The position numbers and the translations under genes were made by a program. DNA of 64,000 nt, from contig NZ_WHUF01000004.1 of the NCBI RefSeq assembly GCF_009380165.1, positions 1-64,000 on the forward strand, given 5' to 3'. The DNA is from Rugamonas rivuli (GTDB lineage: Bacteria; Pseudomonadota; Gammaproteobacteria; Burkholderiales; Burkholderiaceae_D). A model generated the notes under the pieces. The model searched no databases, had not been told where the DNA came from, and worked only from the letters and a program-made list of their open reading frames with translations. Numbering within the stretch: position 1 is the first letter of the stretch; the number at the start of each line of letters is the position of its first letter. Positions 60,010 to 64,000 of the stretch are shown in pieces.

Positions 60010-60630
60010 ATGCAGCACCCTCGCCTGCGCATCCGCAATCTGCAATCGCCGCTGGCCGGCCCGTTCTCCTTCGATCTGGAAGCGGGCCAGTGCCTGACGA
60101 TCTCCGGCCCGTCCGGCGCAGGCAAAAGCCTGCTGCTGCGGATGCTGTGCGATCTCGATCCCCACACCGGCGAAGCCCTGCTGAACGGCCTGCCCCGCTC
60201 CGGCATGAGCGCCCCCGCGTGGCGGGCCGGCGTGATCTACCAGCCCGCCGAAGCGGCATGGTGGCTGCCGACCGCAGGGGAGCATTTCAAGCCAGCCCAG
60301 ATGGCGCGCGTGCGCGAACTGCTGCCGCAACTGAATCTGTCGCCGTCGCTGCTGGAGAGCGACATCACTCGCCTGTCCACCGGCGAACGCCAGCGCATGG
60401 CGTTGATACGCTCACTGGCTTGTCAGCCGCAAGTGCTGCTGCTCGACGAGCCCACCGCCGCGCTGGATCCCGAATCCGTCGCCGCCACCGAAGCGCTACT
60501 GCAAAGGGAACTGGCGGCGGGTCTGTCCATCATCCTGGTCACTCACTCCGAAGCGCAGGCGCAAACGCTGGGCCACCGCAGCATGACGATGCGCGACCGG
60601 AAGCTAAGCGAAAACGAGGCCACACCATGA
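60010..60630 (+). CDS. Iron-export ABC transporter ATP-binding protein, FetA (YbbL) type
   Basis: A 206-residue ABC ATPase: Walker A GPSGAGKS, signature LSTGERQRMALIRSL, Walker B VLLLDEPTAALDP, H-loop VTHSE. The next gene is a FetB-type permease, the same pair as E. coli fetAB (ybbLM), reported to help iron export and oxidative-stress resistance. It starts four bp after the mobA-moeA stop, so it may be co-transcribed; a functional link with cofactor synthesis is not shown. Confidence 0.85.
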   Translation: MQHPRLRIRNLQSPLAGPFSFDLEAGQCLTISGPSGAGKSLLLRMLCDLDPHTGEALLNGLPRSGMSAPAWRAGVIYQPAEAAWWLPTAGEHFKPAQMARVRELLPQLNLSPSLLESDITRLSTGERQRMALIRSLACQPQVLLLDEPTAALDPESVAATEALLQRELAAGLSIILVTHSEAQAQTLGHRSMTMRDRKLSENEATP

Positions 60631-61436
60631 GCGCCGGTATGCCACCGATCCAGCCGGGCGCAATCGACCTGGCCATCGCTTCATCACTGGTGCTGCTTAA
60701 CGCCGGCATCTCGGCGTGGCTGGGATTGCGCATGCAGCGCAGCATGCTGTGGGCAGCCGTGCGCATGGTGGTGCAATTGCTGCTGGTCGGACTGGTGCTG
60801 CGCTGGGTGTTTGCCTTGGCCTCGCCGGCAGCCACGCTGGCCGTGGCGATGCTGATGATCGTCGCCGCCGCGCGCGAGGTAGCGATGCGGCCCGCACACG
60901 GCTTGCGCGGCTGGCCCGGCGTGTGGCTGGCGACTGCCAGCGTCGGCCTGTCCAGCATCGCCACCGTGATGCTGGCGCTGTTCACGGTGCTGCATCCAAC
61001 GCCATGGTACGAGCCCCAGTATGCGATACCGCTGATCGGCATCGTGCTGGGTAACGTGCTCAACTCCGCCAGCCTGGGATTGGACTGCTTCTACGGCGGC
61101 GTGGTCAACTCCCGTGCCGCGATCGAGGCGCAGCTGGTGCTGGGCGCCACCCGCAACGACGCGCTGGCGCCGCTGATACGCGAATCGGTGCGCAAGGGCC
61201 TGATCCCGCTGATCAACCAGATGTCGGCGGCCGGCATCATCACGCTGCCCGGCATCATGACCGGCCAGATCCTCGCGGGCATGGACCCGATGGACGCGGT
61301 GCGTTATCAAATCCTGCTGATGTTCCTGCTGGCCGGCGGCAGCGGCCTGTCGGTCACGCTGGCGGTCTACCTGGCGGCGCGCAGCGTCACCGACGAGCGC
61401 CACCGCCTGCGCCTGGAACGGCTGACCAGCCGCTAG
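60627..61436 (+). CDS. Iron-export ABC transporter permease, FetB (YbbM, UPF0014) type
   Basis: A 269-residue membrane protein with about seven helices (LAIASSLVLLNAGISAWLGL; LLLVGLVLRWVFALA; YAIPLIGIVLGNVLNSASLG) and the conserved stretch ALAPLIRESVRKGLIPLINQ, MSAAGIITLPGIMTGQILAG. The ATG overlaps the end of fetA by four bases; a longer frame inside fetA was rejected. Its 3' end overlaps the convergent MFS gene by 50 bp. Confidence 0.87.
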   Translation: MSAGMPPIQPGAIDLAIASSLVLLNAGISAWLGLRMQRSMLWAAVRMVVQLLLVGLVLRWVFALASPAATLAVAMLMIVAAAREVAMRPAHGLRGWPGVWLATASVGLSSIATVMLALFTVLHPTPWYEPQYAIPLIGIVLGNVLNSASLGLDCFYGGVVNSRAAIEAQLVLGATRNDALAPLIRESVRKGLIPLINQMSAAGIITLPGIMTGQILAGMDPMDAVRYQILLMFLLAGGSGLSVTLAVYLAARSVTDERHRLRLERLTSR

Positions 61437-62541
61437 CCGCCACCAGCAGCATGCCGCAGGCCAGTCCGGCGAACGCCAACTGCAAGCCGAATGCATGGGC
61501 CACGAATCCTATCAGCCCCGGCCCCGCCAGGATGCCAGCGTAGCCGATGGTGGTGATGGCGCTGATGGCCAGGCTGGCCGGCATGTCCTTCTGGCTGCCC
61601 GCTGCGCTGAACAACACCGGCACGATGTTCGAAGCGCCCGTGCCGATCAGCGCAAAGCCGGCCAGCGCGATCCACGGCGACGGCGCCAGCACCACGATCA
61701 GGAATCCCAGCGCCGCGCACAAGCCGCCCAACAGCAGCAGGCGATGGCCGCCCCAGCGCTGCACCATCCGGTCGCCATTCAAACGCCCCACCGTCATCGC
61801 CACGGCGAAGGCCGCGTAGCCAAGGCCGCCCTGCCCGGCCGTGAATCCGCCGCCGCTGGTCAGCATCACAGCGCTCCAGTCCAGCACCGCGCCTTCGGCC
61901 AGGAACACCAGCGAACATAAGGCGCCAATCAAAACCACCGCGCCGCGCGGCAGGGCGAACAGCGGTGCGTCGCGCTCCGACGGCGCCGGGTCGCGCAGCA
62001 GATAAGGACCGGCGCCGATCAGCACCAGCGCGACCGCCGCCGCCAACACCAGCGACGCAACCACCAGATCCAACCCCGCCCACAGCATCAACGTCATGCT
62101 GCCCGCGCCAACGATGCCGCCCACGCTGAACAGTCCGTGGAAGCCCGACATCAGCGCGCCGTCATATTCCTTTTCGACGATCACGGCCTGGATATTCATC
62201 GCCACATCCAGCGTGCCTATCGTCGCGCCAAACAGGAACAGCGCCAGCGCCAGCGACCACGCCGTCGGCGCAATCGCCAGCAAGGGAAACACCAGACAGC
62301 ATCCGAGTCCGGAAGCGAGAATGATGCGGCGGCAGCCGAAGCGCGCAGCCAGCACGCCCGTCACCGGCATCGCCAGCAGCGAGCCGATGCCGAGACAGAG
62401 CAGCAGCAAGCCAAGCTCCCCTTGCTGCACGCCGGTGCGCGCCTGCGCGAACGGCACCAGCGGCGCCCAGGCTGACATCGCCATGCCCGCTGCAAGGAAG
62501 GCCAGGCGGGTAGATACTCGTTTTTGTAAACCGGTGGTCAT
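61387..62541 (-). CDS. MFS transporter (YbjJ-like)
   Basis: A 384-residue major facilitator with about 12 helices. The first-half loop motif appears as GVLAARFGCRRIILASG, and LPRGAVVLIGALCSLVFLAE marks the second half. Substrate unknown; sugar or drug efflux are typical for this group. It lies 14 bp after the DeoR-family gene, probably as its co-transcribed target. The C-terminal codons overlap fetB on the other strand. Confidence 0.82.
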   Translation of the reverse strand: MTTGLQKRVSTRLAFLAAGMAMSAWAPLVPFAQARTGVQQGELGLLLLCLGIGSLLAMPVTGVLAARFGCRRIILASGLGCCLVFPLLAIAPTAWSLALALFLFGATIGTLDVAMNIQAVIVEKEYDGALMSGFHGLFSVGGIVGAGSMTLMLWAGLDLVVASLVLAAAVALVLIGAGPYLLRDPAPSERDAPLFALPRGAVVLIGALCSLVFLAEGAVLDWSAVMLTSGGGFTAGQGGLGYAAFAVAMTVGRLNGDRMVQRWGGHRLLLLGGLCAALGFLIVVLAPSPWIALAGFALIGTGASNIVPVLFSAAGSQKDMPASLAISAITTIGYAGILAGPGLIGFVAHAFGLQLAFAGLACGMLLVAASGWSAVPGAGGGARR

Positions 62542-62555
62542 CAGATCCGCTTTCT

Positions 62556-63332
62556 TTATTCGGCGCGCAGCAGGCGGGTGCCGGCTGCGGAGTAGGCATC
62601 CATCAGCCGCGCATCGCTATCCTGCTCGACCACAAGGTGGGTCAATTGGGCGATAGGCAACACCAGGAAGGACGCGACCGCGCCGATTTTTTCAGTCGTG
62701 GCGACGACGGCGGTGGCCTTGCTGTGCGCCGCGAGGCGACGTTTGAATTCCGCCTCTTCAAAGTCGACAGCGGTGATGCCGGCATGCAGATCGACACCGC
62801 AGGCGCCGATGAAATACAGGTCGGGCCGCAGCAGTTCCACCTCGCGCAGCGCGGTCGCGCCGACGCTTCCGCCCAGGCCCTGCTTGACGCGGCCGCCGAT
62901 CATGATCAGTTCTATGTGAGGGCTATCGAGCAGCCGCGCCGCAATCGACGGCGCGTTGGTCAGCACCGTCAACGACACCGCAGGCAAAGCCTCGGCGATG
63001 GCCAGGTTGCTGGAGCCGGCGTCGAGGAAGATCACACTGCCCGGCTTCACCAGCGTGGCGGCGGCAGCGCCCAGACGCGACTTGCCGGATTGCTGGCGGC
63101 CCAGGCGCTGGGTCAGCGTGCCCGATTCCGGCGCGGCGGCGATGCGCACGGCGCCGCCGTACACTTTCTGGCACAAGCCGGCGGCGGCCAGGTCGCGCAG
63201 GTCGCGTCGTATCGTGTCTTCGGTGACGTTCAGGTCCAGCGCCAGCACGGACGCAATCACGCGGCCATCGGCCTCTAATTGCTTCAGTATCAGGTCGTGG
63301 CGCTCTTGCAGCAGGAGATTTTCACGTTTCAT
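62556..63332 (-). CDS. DeoR/GlpR-family transcriptional regulator
   Basis: A 258-residue regulator. The N-terminal winged helix is ERHDLILKQLEADGRVIASV, LALDLNVTEDTIRRDLRDLA, and the C-terminal DeoRC sugar-phosphate sensor contains IFLDAGSSNLAIAEALPA and IGGRVKQGLGGSVGATALRE. Such proteins repress sugar uptake or use genes until a phosphorylated sugar binds. The ATG ending at 63332 was preferred over a GTG at 63350; no ribosome site is evident for either. Repeats directly upstream are likely its own operator. Confidence 0.9.
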   Translation of the reverse strand: MKRENLLLQERHDLILKQLEADGRVIASVLALDLNVTEDTIRRDLRDLAAAGLCQKVYGGAVRIAAAPESGTLTQRLGRQQSGKSRLGAAAATLVKPGSVIFLDAGSSNLAIAEALPAVSLTVLTNAPSIAARLLDSPHIELIMIGGRVKQGLGGSVGATALREVELLRPDLYFIGACGVDLHAGITAVDFEEAEFKRRLAAHSKATAVVATTEKIGAVASFLVLPIAQLTHLVVEQDSDARLMDAYSAAGTRLLRAE

Positions 63333-63402
63333 GCGCAAAAGTGTACACACTCATGCGCACAATGTAAACAATCACGCACAAATACGCATAAACACGCAAT
63401 CA
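63332..63402. promoter_or_regulatory. Helically phased CGCA repeats upstream of the DeoR-family gene
   Basis: Five units share [AG]CGCA followed by A-rich bases: TGCGCAAAAG (63332), TGCGCACAAT (63354), CACGCACAAA (63373), TACGCATAAA (63383) and CACGCAATCA (63393). Spacings are 22, 19, 10 and 10 bp, so they face roughly one side of the helix. DeoR/GlpR regulators often bind several such direct repeats; autoregulation is inferred. Confidence 0.5.
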
Positions 63403-64000
63403 AGGTTCCTGCAAGCGCAGCAAGGCCTCGGCCGAGTTGGCGAACAGCGCGGCATCCTTCTCGATGCGGCGGAAGGCGCGTCCCAGACTGGCGCGCATGA
63501 AGGTGCTGTGTGCGTAGCGCGTCACCTTGCTGTAGTAGCGCTCCGCGAGATCGTTCACGGAGGCTACGTACTGGTCCATCAAATCCGGCGAGATCGAGAA
63601 GTTATCGTAGTTGATCACCGCCGGCACCTTGCGGCCCAACGGCGCCAGGCGCTCCGCCACCATCGCGCAGATGGCGGCGATGGTCGCTGCGTCGCTCACC
63701 TCGAAGCCTTCGAAATTCACGAAGAACAGTTCCTGCTGCGCGTCGTACACCAACCGCTGCTCCAGCGGCAGCGCCAGGAAGTCGCTGCGCCAGTTCATCG
63801 CCAGCGGCGCGAAGATGCGCGCATCCATCACCTTCAGCTGCGCGCTGATCATCGGCTTGAAATCCATATGCGCCAGGATGTCGCGCTCCACGTCGACGCC
63901 GGGCGCGATCTCGATCAGCTCCAGCGCGGACATGCCGCCATCCAGCACCAGCCGCATCACGCAGCGCTCGGTGATGAACAACGCCTCCTGTCCACGCCGC
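63400..64000 (-). CDS. Acyl-CoA:acetate/3-ketoacid CoA-transferase family protein, C-terminal part (cut by window)
   Basis: The frame is open to the window end, so the N-terminal catalytic part lies beyond. The first visible residues (LFITERCVMRLVLDGGMSAL, ELIEIAPGVDVERDILAHMD) match the end of the CoA-transferase domain. About 145 further residues follow (MDARIFAPLAMNWRSDFLAL; ELFFVNFEGFEVSDAATIAA), an extra C-terminal domain that standard PCT/YdiF enzymes lack. It ends just before the DeoR operator region. Substrate cannot be told from this part. Confidence 0.75.
   Translation of the reverse strand, partial: RRGQEALFITERCVMRLVLDGGMSALELIEIAPGVDVERDILAHMDFKPMISAQLKVMDARIFAPLAMNWRSDFLALPLEQRLVYDAQQELFFVNFEGFEVSDAATIAAICAMVAERLAPLGRKVPAVINYDNFSISPDLMDQYVASVNDLAERYYSKVTRYAHSTFMRASLGRAFRRIEKDAALFANSAEALLRLQEP

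Overview
The window is a high-GC chromosomal segment, very probably from a member of the Oxalobacteraceae (Betaproteobacteria, the Duganella/Massilia/Janthinobacterium group). This is inferred from the protein sequences, the flagellar gene order, and the neighbouring housekeeping genes (rluC facing rne; moaA-mobA-moeA). No rRNA, tRNA, insertion sequence or CRISPR array was seen.

About three quarters of the window (1-47422) is one large flagellar locus. On the left are a truncated FliK-like gene, a short FlhB-C-terminal-domain gene (FlhX type), a YcgR/PilZ brake, a hypothetical gene, and fliE facing away from fliFGHIJK. A strong terminator follows fliK, then comes fliLMNOPQR. Next, 15317-24115, is the most striking object in the window. 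It is a single gene of about 2930 codons made almost wholly of octapeptide repeats of the type L-[ST]-T-D-Q-I-x-A. These are organised in 134-residue (402-bp) super-repeats of sixteen octads plus one hexad, and are followed by an EF-hand-like calcium-binding C-terminal region. A bidirectional terminator separates it from the leftward genes flgL, K, J, I, H and G. A lower-GC secreted seven-bladed RCC1-type propeller gene lies between flgG and flgF on the opposite strand, then flgF, E, D, C and B. Divergent flgA, flgM (with a near-consensus sigma-28 promoter) and flgN follow. Then, leftward, come motD, motC, fliA, a FleN/FlhG-like gene with a degenerate Walker A, flhF, an intruding Rpn-family nuclease-like gene, flhA and flhB.

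Together these genes encode the export gate and ATPase (FlhA, FlhB, FliH-J, FliO-R), the basal body and switch (FliE-G, FliM, FliN, FlgB, C, F-I), the hook and cap factors (FlgD, FlgE, FliK, FlgK, FlgL, FlgJ), one stator (MotC/MotD), the FliA/FlgM regulatory pair and the FlhF/FleN placement pair. Filament genes (fliC, fliD), flhDC and chemotaxis genes are not in the window. A shared RATAATG motif lies upstream of fliF, fliL, flhB and flhF and suggests a common class of promoter.

The right quarter is housekeeping: a fumarylacetoacetase-family hydrolase, RsuA, a small gene or transcript behind a perfect FNR box, an operon of rluC, a HAD phosphatase, a Rieske protein and SppA, then rne with a long structured leader. 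A moaA operon carries a MobA-MoeA fusion followed by FetA/FetB-type iron-export ABC genes. The window ends with an MFS transporter, a DeoR-family regulator preceded by helically phased repeats, and the 3' end of a CoA-transferase gene.
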